Source: Rhodospirillales bacterium
Lineage (GTDB): Bacteria > Pseudomonadota > Alphaproteobacteria > CACIAM-22H2
Length of the DNA: 16,896 bases
Assembly: GCA_016195145.1 (NCBI GenBank)
Contig: JACQAF010000192.1
Span: forward strand, 1-16,896
Direction of reading: 5' to 3'
Of this stretch, positions 1 to 8,136 are shown piece by piece (within the stretch, counting starts at the first letter, position 1; the number at the start of each line of letters is the position of its first letter). A program made the position numbers and the translations under genes. The notes under the pieces were generated by a model that was not told the origin of the DNA, searched no databases, and was given only the letters and a program-made list of their open reading frames with translations.

Positions 1-1408
1 GCCGCTCGTACCATAATTCCTGGAAGGTCTTGCCCTGCGGGGCCGGCATCTCGCGCGTCGCCGTCCAGCCGCCGGCGAAGGGCAGGTTATAGAAACTCCC
101 CTGCTTGCGCCCGAGAAGCCCGAGCACCGAAGCCGCGACGCTGACCAGGAAATGATAGAGCGGCGGCCGCCTGGCGAGGAACGCCCACAGCGCGAGGCCG
201 GCGCGCACCGCCGGCGGCGACAGCCTGCGTTCGTATTCGCGCTCGCGATAGTGGCGCATCATGCGCGGCAACGGGATTTTCATTGGGCAAACGCTCTCGC
301 ACTTGCCGCAGAAGGTCGAGGCGTTGGGCAAATGCCGGGCGTTCTCGACCCCGATCAGGCTCGGCGTCAGCACGGCGCCCATCGGCCCCGGATAGACCCA
401 GCCATAGGCGTGGCCGCCGACCGCGCTGTAGACCGGGCAGTTGTTCATGCACGCCCCGCAGCGGATGCAGCGCAGCATGTCCTGGAATTCGCCGCCAAGC
501 AGAGCGCTGCGCCCGTTGTCGAGCAGCACGACATGGAATTCCTCCGGCCCGTCAAGATCGGATGCGCGGCGCGGACCGGTCGAAACAGTGGTATAGACCG
601 ACATGTCCTGACCGGTCGCCGAGCGGGCGAGAACGCGCAGGATAGTGCCCACGTCCTCGAGCGTCGGCACGACCTTCTCAAGGCTCGCCAGCACGATATG
701 CGCCTTGGGCAGAAGCTGCGTCAGGTCGCCGTTGCCTTCGTTGGTGACGATGACCGACGAACCGGTTTCGGCGATCAGAAAATTCGCGCCGGTGATGCCG
801 ACATCGGCGGCGAGGAAACGCCGGCGCAGCACGCGCCGCGCCTCGTCGACCATGGCGCGCGGCTCGTCCAGCTTGCGCGCCGGATCGAGCTGGGTATGGG
901 TGGCGCGGAACGATTCCGCGACCTGACCTTCGGTCAGGTGGATGGCCGGCGCGATGATATGCGACGGTGCCTCGTGGCGGATCTGAATGATATATTCGCC
1001 AAGATCGGTTTCGACCGGTTCGATATCGTTTTCGGCGAGATAATCGTTCAGCGCTATTTCCTCGGCGATCATCGACTTGCCCTTGGTCACCGTACGCGCG
1101 CCGAACCGCCGGCAAAGAGCGAGGATCGTCTCGCGCGCCTCGGCCGGCGTGCGGCACCAGTGAACATGTCCGCCGGCGGCGCGGCAATTGCGCTCGAACC
1201 GTTCCAGATACCAGTCGAGATGAGCGAGGGTATGATCCTTGATCGCCTTCGCCGCGTCGCGCAGCCGCTCGAATTCCGGCAGCTTGTCGACCGCGATGCG
1301 GCGGCGTTCGGCGAGCCCGCCCTTGAAGCCGGCAAGGGCTTCCTGCAACTGCGTATCGGCAAGCGCTTGCCGCGCCGCGTCGACGAAAGCGTGACTCGTC
1401 GGCTGCAT
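1..1408 (-). CDS. lutB: LutB, iron-sulfur subunit of L-lactate oxidation complex (3' end beyond window)
   Basis: LutB belongs to the LutABC system, which oxidises L-lactate to pyruvate in the cytoplasm. Reading the minus strand from the ATG at 1408 gives 469 open codons to the window edge, close to the family's usual 470-480, so only the last few residues and the stop are missing. The N-terminal two thirds is the LUD (DUF162) domain, with TKGKSM and the ETGSSVIVTNEGN stretch. Two ferredoxin-type 4Fe-4S motifs follow: CIRCGACMNNCPVY and CGKCESVCPMKIP. The C-terminal part has the hydrophobic patches and the SFYNLPFAGGW segment usual in the family. The start codon overlaps the lutA stop by one base (TGATG), so the two are translationally coupled. 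A lutC gene would be expected just outside the window; that is inference. Confidence 0.93.
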   Translation of the reverse strand, partial: MQPTSHAFVDAARQALADTQLQEALAGFKGGLAERRRIAVDKLPEFERLRDAAKAIKDHTLAHLDWYLERFERNCRAAGGHVHWCRTPAEARETILALCRRFGARTVTKGKSMIAEEIALNDYLAENDIEPVETDLGEYIIQIRHEAPSHIIAPAIHLTEGQVAESFRATHTQLDPARKLDEPRAMVDEARRVLRRRFLAADVGITGANFLIAETGSSVIVTNEGNGDLTQLLPKAHIVLASLEKVVPTLEDVGTILRVLARSATGQDMSVYTTVSTGPRRASDLDGPEEFHVVLLDNGRSALLGGEFQDMLRCIRCGACMNNCPVYSAVGGHAYGWVYPGPMGAVLTPSLIGVENARHLPNASTFCGKCESVCPMKIPLPRMMRHYREREYERRLSPPAVRAGLALWAFLARRPPLYHFLVSVAASVLGLLGRKQGSFYNLPFAGGWTATREMPAPQGKTFQELWYER

Positions 1409-2214
1409 CAGCCGCTGCCCCCGGTTGCGCCATCGCCGATCGGCGGCTCGTCGGCCCCGGCCAGCACTTCAGCAATATGGCGCACGCGCACCGGCCGCGC
1501 GCCCCGTTCCTGCGCCAGCCGCTTGAGCTTGCCCGCCATGTTCAACAGGCAGCCCAGATCGCCGGCCAGCAGCGTGTCGGCCCCGGTGGCGAGAATATCG
1601 TCGGCCTTGGCGCCGACCATCTTGTCGGAAATTTCCGGATATTTGACGCAGAACGTGCCGCCGAAGCCGCAGCAGATCTCGGCCCCCGGCAGCTCGACCA
1701 GGTCGAGCCCGGCAACGGATTCCAGGAGGGCGCGCGGCTGGGCCTTGATGCCCAGTTCGCGCAGGCCCGAGCATGAATCGTGATAGGTCGCCGTGCCGTC
1801 GTAACGCGCCGGAATAACCTTCATGCCGCGCACATCGTGCAGGAAAGCGACCAGTTCATGCGTGCGCGCGGCGAGCGAGCGCGCCCGGCGGGCCCACGCC
1901 GGTTCGCCGGTCAGCAGATCGGGATAATGCGCCTTGATCATTCCGCCGCACGAACCGGACGGAACGACGACGTAATCGAAATCCTCGAACAGGGCGATGG
2001 TGCGGCGCGCGATGTCCTTGGCGTCAGCCTTGTCGCCGGAATTATAGGCCGGCTGGCCGCAGCAGGTTTGCATGCCCGGCACCTCGACCGCACAGCCCGA
2101 TGCCTCGATCAGCTTGACCGCCGCAAAGCCGACCGAGGGGCGGAAAAAATCGACCAGGCAGGTGACGAATAACCCGACGCGGGGTTTGGCAGTTTTCGGC
2201 GGATGATCGGCCAC
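1408..2214 (-). CDS. lutA: LutA, CCG-domain (Fe-S)-binding lactate oxidation subunit
   Basis: This is the LutA/YkgE subunit of the LutABC lactate-oxidising complex. Two CCG (cysteine-rich) domains are visible: the first runs from TCLVDFFRP through MQTCCGQPAYN to PSGSCGGM, and the second from YHDSCSGLRELG through EICCGFGGTFC to LAGDLGCLLNMAG. The spacing of these cysteines fits the family's cluster-binding pattern. I chose the GTG at 2214 (VADHPPK...) because GAAGGA lies about nine bases upstream and it gives 268 residues, near the family size of about 240-270; a TTG at 2277 would add 21 residues without homology. It is first in the lutAB unit and overlaps lutB by one base. Confidence 0.92.
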   Translation of the reverse strand: MADHPPKTAKPRVGLFVTCLVDFFRPSVGFAAVKLIEASGCAVEVPGMQTCCGQPAYNSGDKADAKDIARRTIALFEDFDYVVVPSGSCGGMIKAHYPDLLTGEPAWARRARSLAARTHELVAFLHDVRGMKVIPARYDGTATYHDSCSGLRELGIKAQPRALLESVAGLDLVELPGAEICCGFGGTFCVKYPEISDKMVGAKADDILATGADTLLAGDLGCLLNMAGKLKRLAQERGARPVRVRHIAEVLAGADEPPIGDGATGGSG

Positions 2215-2301
2215 GGCGGCGGTTCCTTCGCTGCTGTCGTCAGCGCCAACAATGAACGCCCCATTCCGGCAAGGCAAGGGGCCCGCGCAACGAACGAAGC
2301 G

Positions 2302-3486
2302 TCAGTTGCCGGCCATCCGTCGCGCCGCGACCTCGCGGGGAAGCAGCACCCAGTAACGCCCGGCCGAGCGCATGCGGCCGGCGCGTTCGGCCGCGTCGTC
2401 CCCATGGCCCCAGAAAACATCGCCGCGCACGGGCCCGCGAATCGCCCCGCCGGTATCCTGCGCCACCATCAGGCGTCGCACCCGCGCGGCCGGGGCCACC
2501 GGGTCCTCGGCATCGAGCCAGAGCGGCAGACCGAAGGGAAAAAACGCCCGGTCGACCGCCAGGCTGCGGCCGGGCGTGAGCGCCACGCCCTCGGCCCCGA
2601 GCGGCCCATTTTCGCCGAGCGCACGGAAGAACACGAAAGAGGGGTTCTTGTTCATCACCGCAGCCGCCTCATCCGGGTGCGCGGCAAGCCAGGCGCGGAT
2701 CGATTGCAGGCTTACTTCTTCGCGCGTCAGTACGCCGCGCGCCACCAGCTCGCGCCCGATGGCGAAATAGGGATGGCCATTCTGGGCGGCATAACCGACA
2801 CGCAGCACGCTGCCGTCGTCGAGTACGACGCGGCCGGAGCCCTGAATGTGAAGGAAGAAGGCGTCGACGGCATCGTCGACCCAGACGAGTTCGAGCCGGC
2901 GGCCGCACAGCGCGCCGCCTTCGATTTCTGTGCGGCTCGCATAGGGGCGCAACCGCCCGCCATCGATCCGGCCGGCGATAGTCTGGCCGCGCCATTCCTC
3001 GCGAAACTGGCCGAGATCGACCGTCACCAGATCCGCCGGCCGACCGTAGAGAGGGACGGTAAAACGGCCGCCCGGGCGCCGCGCGCCGCGCAGCTCCGGC
3101 TCGTAATAGCCGGTGAACAGGCCCTCGGCGTTGCCATTATCGGTCGCGGCGAGGGGAAGAAAGCGGCTTTCGAAAAACGCCCGCGCCGCTGCATCGTCGG
3201 CCTCGGACAATGCCGTCGCTTCGGCGCAAACTGCCCGCCAGTCGCGGACCGTGCCAGCCAGCCCGGACGGGCCGACCGCTTCGTTCTCCGGCCGACTGGC
3301 CAGTCGCCCGCAGGAACGCTTGAAAGCGGCAAGCGCCTCACCTTGCCGGTCGTCGGACCAACCGGCAAGATCGGCATAACGGGCCGGCAGCAGCGTCAGC
3401 TTGGGCGGGACGGGCGCAGACGGGGGAAGCGCGCAGGCGGAGAGGATGAGCGCCAGCGCCGCCAGCAGAAATCCGGGCCGACGCAT
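2302..3486 (-). CDS. mltA: MltA, membrane-bound lytic murein transglycosylase A (lipoprotein)
   Basis: MltA cleaves the MurNAc-GlcNAc bond of peptidoglycan to give 1,6-anhydro products, acting at the outer membrane facing the periplasm. The ATG at 3486 starts a lipoprotein signal peptide with lipobox LSAC (Cys about residue 19). Family landmarks follow: GLFTGYYEPEL at about residue 135, then VWVDDAVDAFFLHIQGSG, YAAQNGHPY, NPSFVFFRAL, and the C-terminal 3D-type segment VAQDTGGAIRG...DVFWG, which carries the conserved catalytic-region aspartates. The length of 394 residues is normal. It lies 13 bases downstream of the Tim44-like gene on the same strand, and the two probably form an operon; this pairing is common in alphaproteobacteria. 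Confidence 0.94.
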   Translation of the reverse strand: MRRPGFLLAALALILSACALPPSAPVPPKLTLLPARYADLAGWSDDRQGEALAAFKRSCGRLASRPENEAVGPSGLAGTVRDWRAVCAEATALSEADDAAARAFFESRFLPLAATDNGNAEGLFTGYYEPELRGARRPGGRFTVPLYGRPADLVTVDLGQFREEWRGQTIAGRIDGGRLRPYASRTEIEGGALCGRRLELVWVDDAVDAFFLHIQGSGRVVLDDGSVLRVGYAAQNGHPYFAIGRELVARGVLTREEVSLQSIRAWLAAHPDEAAAVMNKNPSFVFFRALGENGPLGAEGVALTPGRSLAVDRAFFPFGLPLWLDAEDPVAPAARVRRLMVAQDTGGAIRGPVRGDVFWGHGDDAAERAGRMRSAGRYWVLLPREVAARRMAGN

Positions 3487-3499
3487 CGCCGACCGACGG

Positions 3500-4195
3500 T
3501 CAGTGATTGGCCGATGTGGCGACGAGCAGCCAGTTGGGGTCGCGCGAGCGGGTGTTGCGGGCAAAGGTCCAGACATCGGTAATCGTCGCGACATGGGCCG
3601 GATCGCCATCGACCACCTCGCCATTGGCGTTGCGGGTGGCGCTGACCTGCTCGGAAACGAATTTGATCGTGACCAGCGCCATGCGCCCATCCATCCGCGC
3701 CTCGACGATATCGACCGAGCGAATGCTGACTAGGGTTTTTTCCAGCGTCTGCTTCGCCTGCTGGCGGCTGTGGATCGCGCCGGCAAAATCCTCATAGACG
3801 TCATCGGCGAGCAACGGCCGCAACACGCTTGTGTCGCCTTGGGCGAATGCGGTCACAATCATTTCGAACGCCGACCGGGCGCCGGGCAGAAAACTATCCG
3901 GATCGAACGACGAGTCGGCGAGTTTTATCTGGGTCAGCGCCGCTTCCAGCGGCGTTGCCGGCGCGGCCGCCGGCTGTTCGGATTTGCCGTTCTTGGCGGT
4001 GCGGTCAGGCAGGCGCGTGACGTTGTCGGCCGGGGCTTCGTTACGGCCCGCCCGTTCGGCAGGCGGGCGGCTGGTCCAGCGGTCCGGATCTTCGTTGCCG
4101 GTGCGGCGGCCAAGGACGCCACGCAGGCGCAAAATAAGAAACGCCGCTACCATGGCGAAAAATATGATGTCGAAAAATGCGAAACCTTCGCTCAT
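3500..4195 (-). CDS. Tim44-like domain protein, N-terminally membrane anchored
   Basis: The protein has 231 residues. A hydrophobic helix at about residues 5-23 (FAFFDIIFFAMVAAFLILRL) is followed by a basic stretch (RGVLGRRTG), then a low-complexity Pro/Ala/Arg linker to about residue 85. A Tim44-like fold fills the rest, with VYEDFAGAIHSRQQ, a VDIVEARMDGRMALVTIKF strand pair, and a closing DVWTFARNTRSRDPNWLLVAT. The family is related to the matrix domain of mitochondrial Tim44, and its bacterial role is not settled. Linkage to mltA downstream and secB nearby is typical of alphaproteobacteria. The ATG at 4195 has no strong Shine-Dalgarno, and competing hairpins lie immediately upstream (4201-4239). 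Confidence 0.9.
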   Translation of the reverse strand: MSEGFAFFDIIFFAMVAAFLILRLRGVLGRRTGNEDPDRWTSRPPAERAGRNEAPADNVTRLPDRTAKNGKSEQPAAAPATPLEAALTQIKLADSSFDPDSFLPGARSAFEMIVTAFAQGDTSVLRPLLADDVYEDFAGAIHSRQQAKQTLEKTLVSIRSVDIVEARMDGRMALVTIKFVSEQVSATRNANGEVVDGDPAHVATITDVWTFARNTRSRDPNWLLVATSANH

Positions 4196-4200
4196 AGCTA

Positions 4201-4239
4201 GCCTGCCATTCGCAGGCCGGAAGGATGTTCGCCGGCCTG
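4201..4239. repeat. Two mutually exclusive hairpins in the Tim44-like gene leader
   Basis: GCCTGC at 4201-4206 pairs perfectly with GCAGGC at 4212-4217 over a five-base loop. CAGGCCGG at 4213-4220 pairs perfectly with CCGGCCTG at 4232-4239 over an 11-base loop. Both stems use 4213-4217, so only one can form at a time. On the minus strand this sits 5-44 bases before the Tim44-like start codon. A regulatory role is inference. Confidence 0.5.
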
Positions 4240-4391
4240 ATTTCGGGGGGTGGACCTAGGCGGTCCCATCCATTATATCTCGATTGCCCGTCCTAATCCT
4301 TCTATTTAGGCCGGCTTGCGACAGCGAACAAGGCGCTTTTCGGCCAAATCACGATCTTGGCAACGGATTCAGCGGTTTTTCTAGGTCGGTT

Positions 4392-4931
4392 ATGCTTCTT
4401 GTCCGTCATGGCGAATCGGAATTCAACGTTGTCTTTTCGGCGACCCGTGTCGACCCGGGCATCTGCGACCCGCGTTTGACCGAACAGGGCCGCCGGCAAG
4501 CTGCGCTGGCCGCACCAGCCTTGCGCGAGGCGGGCGTGCGGCGGCTGGTATCGAGTCCCTATACGCGGGCCCTGGAAACAGCGACGATTATTGCCGACGC
4601 CCTTGGACTCGCGGTCAGCATCGAGCCGCTGGTGCGCGAGCGGGCCGCCTTCGTCTGCGATGTCGGCAGCCCGCGCGGCGAGCTGGCGCGACGTTTTCCG
4701 CATCTCAGGTTCGATCATCTCGACGATGTCTGGTGGCACGATCATGTCGGCCGCGGCGTCGCCGAAACCGAGGACGAGCTTAACGCGCGTATGCTGGCGT
4801 TCCGCCAGACCATGGCCGCCGCCCCCGATTGGCCGCATGTAGCGGTGGTTACGCATTGGGGATTTATTCGCGCCCTGACCGGCCGGCCGGTGAGCAATTG
4901 CGAGGTCGTACGGGTCAATCTTTCGGATTAA
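4392..4931 (+). CDS. Histidine phosphatase family protein (phosphoglycerate mutase-like)
   Basis: The protein begins MLLVRHGESEFN, with the RHG motif holding the phospho-accepting histidine at residue 6. It continues with DPRLTEQGRRQA, SSPYTRALETA (the phosphate-pocket arginine), and ends with the second catalytic histidine in VVTHWGFIRAL. Length is 179 residues from the ATG at 4392. A longer reading from 4284 adds 36 residues with no homology, so the shorter start is preferred, although only a weak AGGTCGG precedes it. The substrate cannot be told from sequence. It lies between the Tim44-like gene and secB, codirectional with secB, 96 bases upstream of it. Relatives occur in many alphaproteobacteria as unassigned phosphatases. 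Confidence 0.85.
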   Translation: MLLVRHGESEFNVVFSATRVDPGICDPRLTEQGRRQAALAAPALREAGVRRLVSSPYTRALETATIIADALGLAVSIEPLVRERAAFVCDVGSPRGELARRFPHLRFDHLDDVWWHDHVGRGVAETEDELNARMLAFRQTMAAAPDWPHVAVVTHWGFIRALTGRPVSNCEVVRVNLSD

Positions 4932-5027
4932 CGTCTAAGACCGGATTGCCGGCTGCGGATTGCGGCGCGCGCGGGTTCCGTGTTACTTCGGGCCGGATTT
5001 GCACGCAGTCACTCCGGAGTTTTGCTC

Positions 5028-5540
5028 ATGATCGATCCGACGCCCCCCGACGGGAGCCCCCCGACGACGCCTCAGGCCGCATCCCCCGATGCGAGCATCG
5101 CGCTGGTCGTCAACGCACAGTATCTCAAGGACCTGTCGTTCGAGAACCCGCGCGCGCCGCAGGTGTTCGCGGGGCAGGGTCAGCCGCAGGTCCAGGTCGG
5201 CGTCGACGTTGGGGCGCGCCAGCTCGGCGAATCAGCTTATGAGGTGACGCTCGTGCTCAACGCCGAAGCCAAGGCCGGCGGCGAGACTTCGTTCGTCGTC
5301 GAGATCACCTATGCCGGGCTGTTCACCGTGCCGGCCATTCCGCCCGAGGCGCTGCGCCCGTTGCTGTTGATCGAATGCCCGCGTCTGCTGTTCCCGTTTG
5401 CCCGGCAGATCGTCGCCGATGCGACGCGCGACGGCGGATTTCCACCCCTTATGGTCAGCCCGATCGATTTCGCTGATCTCTATCGCCGCCAGCACGAGGC
5501 CCCGGCCACCCCCGCCAGTAGCCCCGCGCCGACTGCCTGA
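5028..5540 (+). CDS. secB: SecB, protein-export chaperone
   Basis: SecB binds unfolded preproteins in the cytoplasm and hands them to SecA for Sec export. The family core is intact: NAQYLKDLSFENPRAP at about residue 28, VEITYAGLF, ECPRLLFPFARQIVADATRDGGFPPL, and the closing SPIDFADLYRR. The start at 5028 is supported by CGGAG about eight bases upstream; earlier in-frame codons add unrelated sequence. The 170-residue product has a Pro/Ser/Thr-rich N-terminal extension of about 20 residues and an Ala/Pro tail, both common in alphaproteobacterial SecB. It converges with dnaQ with only 12 bases between stop codons and no evident terminator hairpin. Confidence 0.96.
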   Translation: MIDPTPPDGSPPTTPQAASPDASIALVVNAQYLKDLSFENPRAPQVFAGQGQPQVQVGVDVGARQLGESAYEVTLVLNAEAKAGGETSFVVEITYAGLFTVPAIPPEALRPLLLIECPRLLFPFARQIVADATRDGGFPPLMVSPIDFADLYRRQHEAPATPASSPAPTA

Positions 5541-5552
5541 CGCAACTTTCGC

Positions 5553-6221
5553 TCAGGCGCTCCACAACGGGTTTTTCAGCCGCCCCAGAAGTGCGGCATG
5601 CGCCGCAGATTCATCGGCCGATGGCGCGTGCGGCCGCGACGGGCGGACCGGCCGGTTGGCGGCCGGAACCTGCGCCGCCGCGCCGGCGGCGCCTAGCTCC
5701 ATCGCCGACTGACGACCGCCGATCAGTTCCAGATACACCTCGCTCAAAAGTTCAGCGTCGAGCAGGGCGCCGTGCAGCGTGCGTTCCGAATTGTCGATGT
5801 TGAACCGGCTGCATAATGCGTCGAGCGAGGCGGGCGAACCAGGAAATTTCCGGCGGGCAAGCTGAACCGTATCGATCGCCCGCCGCCGGTCGAGCGCGGT
5901 AAAACCAAGGCGGGCGAGTTCGGCGTTGATGAATCCGATGTCGAACTCGGCGTTGTGAATGATCAGCCGATCATTGCCGATAAAACCGAGAAACTCGTCG
6001 ACCACAGCGGCAAAAACCGGCTGAGCCTTGAGGAATTCGTCGGTCAGGCCATGTACCGCCTGGGCGTCGGGCGGCATCTCGCGCTCCGGATTCAAATAGC
6101 GCTGAAATTTCTCGCCGGTTGGCAGATGGTTGACCAGTTCGAGGCAGGCGATTTCCACCACCCGGTGCCCGGCACCGGGATCGAGGCCGGTGGTTTCGGT
6201 GTCGAGGACAATTTCGCGCAT
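5553..6221 (-). CDS. dnaQ: DNA polymerase III epsilon subunit (3'-5' proofreading exonuclease)
   Basis: DnaQ is the proofreading subunit of the replicative polymerase. The DEDDh exonuclease motifs are complete: ExoI DTETTG at residues 7-12, ExoII HNAEFDIGF, and ExoIII LHGALLDAELL with its histidine and aspartate. The C-terminal 50 residues form an Ala/Pro/Arg-rich linker ending in a short conserved tail (ALLGRLKNPLW), the part that contacts the polymerase alpha subunit in this family. The product has 222 residues. It starts 18 bases after the coaE stop and is last in the ppsR-maf-aroE-coaE-dnaQ series, so it is probably co-transcribed. Confidence 0.96.
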   Translation of the reverse strand: MREIVLDTETTGLDPGAGHRVVEIACLELVNHLPTGEKFQRYLNPEREMPPDAQAVHGLTDEFLKAQPVFAAVVDEFLGFIGNDRLIIHNAEFDIGFINAELARLGFTALDRRRAIDTVQLARRKFPGSPASLDALCSRFNIDNSERTLHGALLDAELLSEVYLELIGGRQSAMELGAAGAAAQVPAANRPVRPSRPHAPSADESAAHAALLGRLKNPLWSA

Positions 6222-6239
6222 TCGAACCTTCCGGGTTTG

Positions 6240-6860
6240 TCAGCGGTATCCGGGCCGCCAGGCCCGGCCGCGTCGCGCGTGCAGCAGTTTGACGATCCGG
6301 CGCAATTTGCGCAATGTCGGCCGTTTGCCGATCCCGGTGCGGACGACGAAATCGGCGCGGCGGCGTTTATCGACATCGGACATCTGGTGGGCCGCAATCC
6401 GGGCGAGCTTTTCCGCCGTCATGCCCGGCCGGCGCAAGACCCGCTGGCGTTGCAAAAATCCGGACGCGCTCAGCACCACCACTGCGTCGCAGCGTCGTTC
6501 GCCGCCAGTTTCGAATAAAAGCGGGATATCGAGGCCGACGAGATGCGCCCGCCGACGCGCGTGCCGCCGCAGAAACCCATCAGTTATGCGCCGCACCATC
6601 GGGTGGAGAATGTCTTCGAGCCGGACCAACGCCGCTGGATCGCCGAAGACCCGCGCGCCGAGCTTCTGGCGATCGACTGCGCCATTTTTGACCACGCCCG
6701 GAAAGGCTGCCGACACGGCCGGCAGGGCAGCCCCGCCCGGCCCGAGCAGACGATGGATATCCGCATCCGCCTCGTGCACCGGCACGCCCAGCCGGCGCAA
6801 TATCGCCGCCGCCGTGCTCTTGCCCATACCAATCGACCCGGTGACGCCGAGTATCACCAT
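6240..6860 (-). CDS. coaE: Dephospho-CoA kinase
   Basis: CoaE phosphorylates dephospho-CoA on the ribose 3'-OH, the last step of coenzyme A synthesis. The P-loop GVTGSIGMGKST is at residues 5-16. The family's ADADIH segment follows, then LGARVFGDPAALVRLEDILHPMVR, LDIPLLFETGGE, and the lid-region arginines in RQRVLRRPGMTAEK. Length is 206 residues, which is normal. The ATG at 6860 overlaps the aroE stop by one base (TGATG), indicating translational coupling. The C-terminal tail is unusually Arg-rich (KRPTLRKLRRIVKLLHARRGR). Confidence 0.95.
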   Translation of the reverse strand: MVILGVTGSIGMGKSTAAAILRRLGVPVHEADADIHRLLGPGGAALPAVSAAFPGVVKNGAVDRQKLGARVFGDPAALVRLEDILHPMVRRITDGFLRRHARRRAHLVGLDIPLLFETGGERRCDAVVVLSASGFLQRQRVLRRPGMTAEKLARIAAHQMSDVDKRRRADFVVRTGIGKRPTLRKLRRIVKLLHARRGRAWRPGYR

Positions 6861-7705
6861 CAGGCGAGTCCCTCGGCGACATAAGCTCGCAATTCGGGCG
6901 TGACCTCGGGGTCGACACCGAACCAAGCTTGAAATGCAGGTCGTCCCTGATGCAACAGCATGCCAAGCCCATCGACGACGCCGTTGCCGCGCGCCCGTGC
7001 GGCGGCGAGCAGCCCGGTTTCAAGCGGCGCGTAAACGATGTCGTTGACCGTCGCCGTCTTCGGCAGGCGGTCGAGCGCAAGATCGAGCGGCGGCTGCCCG
7101 GTCATGCCGAGCGTCGTGGTATTGACCAGAAGCGCCGCGTCGGCAAGCACCGCAGTTCGCTCGGTCCAGGATCGGACACGGACCGGCCCGTCGATCTCCG
7201 CCGCCAAAATTTCGGCGCGGGCGGTCGTCCGGTTGAGCAGGCGGATTTCCGGCGCACCGGCCTCGATCAGCGCGCAGAGCGCCGCGCGCGCCGCGCCGCC
7301 AGCCCCCAGAACTATCGCCGGACCCTGTTTTGCCTGCCATGCCGGCGCGCTCTGGCGCAGATTGGCCATGAAGCCGAAGGCATCGGTATTGCGGCCCTCG
7401 AGCGTGCCATCGCCGCGAACAACGATCGTGTTTACCGCGCCGATCCGTTTCGCCAGCGGTTCGAGACGATCGACCAAGCCCAACGCCGCCTCCTTGTGCG
7501 GGACGGTCAGGTTGACGCCGATGAATCCACGCCCGGCCAGTCCCGCGAGCGCCTGCGCGAACTCCTCGGGCGGCACCGGCAGCGGGCCATAATCGCCATC
7601 GATGCCGTATTGGTTGAGCCAATAGCCATGCAAACGCGGCGAGCGCGAATGTTTCACCGGCCAGCCCATGACGCCCGCGTGCCGCGCCCGCATTTTCGCC
7701 GTCAT
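6860..7705 (-). CDS. aroE: Shikimate dehydrogenase
   Basis: AroE reduces 3-dehydroshikimate to shikimate with NADPH in aromatic amino-acid synthesis. The shikimate-binding HSRSPRLHGYW is near residue 19. The catalytic lysine lies in NLTVPHKEAA and the partner aspartate in GRNTDAFGF. The NADP-binding loop is GAGGAARAAL with the NRTTARA phosphate-recognition segment, and the closing GMLLHQGRPAFQAWFG carries the conserved glutamine. Length is 281 residues. Its ATG at 7705 overlaps the maf stop (ATGA) and its stop overlaps the coaE start, so it is translationally coupled on both sides. Confidence 0.96.
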   Translation of the reverse strand: MTAKMRARHAGVMGWPVKHSRSPRLHGYWLNQYGIDGDYGPLPVPPEEFAQALAGLAGRGFIGVNLTVPHKEAALGLVDRLEPLAKRIGAVNTIVVRGDGTLEGRNTDAFGFMANLRQSAPAWQAKQGPAIVLGAGGAARAALCALIEAGAPEIRLLNRTTARAEILAAEIDGPVRVRSWTERTAVLADAALLVNTTTLGMTGQPPLDLALDRLPKTATVNDIVYAPLETGLLAAARARGNGVVDGLGMLLHQGRPAFQAWFGVDPEVTPELRAYVAEGLA

Positions 7706-8136
7706 TCGCGGATCACTCCGTGAGCGCGCAAAAACCCGAGCAGCGGCCATAACGGCAGACCGAGAATGGTGAAATAATCGCCGTCGACGCGCGCAAAGAG
7801 CTGCGCCCCCAGCCCTTCGAGCTGATAGGCCCCGACCGAGGCGCACGCCGCATCGCCGACTGTATCGAGATAGACGGCGATGAATTCATCCGATAGCGGG
7901 CGCATGATCAATTTCGCCGTATCGGTTGCGTGCCACAGGCGCGTGCCGTTCTGCACGGCGACCGCGACGCTGATCAAACGATGGGTTTTCCCGGAAAGTG
8001 CCGCCAGTTGCGCGGCGGCGTGCGCCCGATCGACCGGCTTGTCGAACCATACGCCGTTGCAATCGAGCATCTGGTCTGCGCCGATAACGAGGGCGCCGGG
8101 ATGCCGGCTCGCCGTGCGCGCCGATACTTCGCTCAT
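7702..8136 (-). CDS. maf: Maf-like nucleotide pyrophosphatase, N-terminally truncated
   Basis: Maf/YhdE-family enzymes hydrolyse nucleoside triphosphates, including modified ones, to monophosphates. The central and C-terminal parts are well preserved: HPGALVIGADQMLDCNG (catalytic-region aspartate), FDKPVDRAHAAAQLAALSGKTHRLIS, and SVGAYQLEGLGAQLFARVDGDYFTILGLPL. The product has only 144 residues against the usual 190-205. The first 55-60 residues are absent, including the LASxSPxR substrate-binding signature. Upstream in this frame there is no Maf-like sequence before a stop at 8176-8178, and ppsR occupies that DNA in another frame, so a frameshift does not explain the loss. The ATG at 8136 overlaps the ppsR stop (ATGA) and the stop overlaps aroE, so operon coupling survives although the enzyme is probably inactive. 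Confidence 0.85.
   Translation of the reverse strand: MSEVSARTASRHPGALVIGADQMLDCNGVWFDKPVDRAHAAAQLAALSGKTHRLISVAVAVQNGTRLWHATDTAKLIMRPLSDEFIAVYLDTVGDAACASVGAYQLEGLGAQLFARVDGDYFTILGLPLWPLLGFLRAHGVIRE

Noticed and set aside
152..1783. Long plus-strand open frame of 543 codons opposite lutB and lutA
   Set aside because: The minus strand encodes clear LutA and LutB with Fe-S motifs; the plus-strand frame has no recognisable domains and is a GC-rich shadow.
2203..3582. Plus-strand open frame of 459 codons opposite mltA
   Set aside because: The opposite strand is a complete MltA with signal peptide and catalytic-region motifs.
5541..5552. Terminators between convergent secB/dnaQ and hemJ/chemoreceptor genes
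   Set aside because: Each gap is only 12 bases and has no hairpin with T-run.
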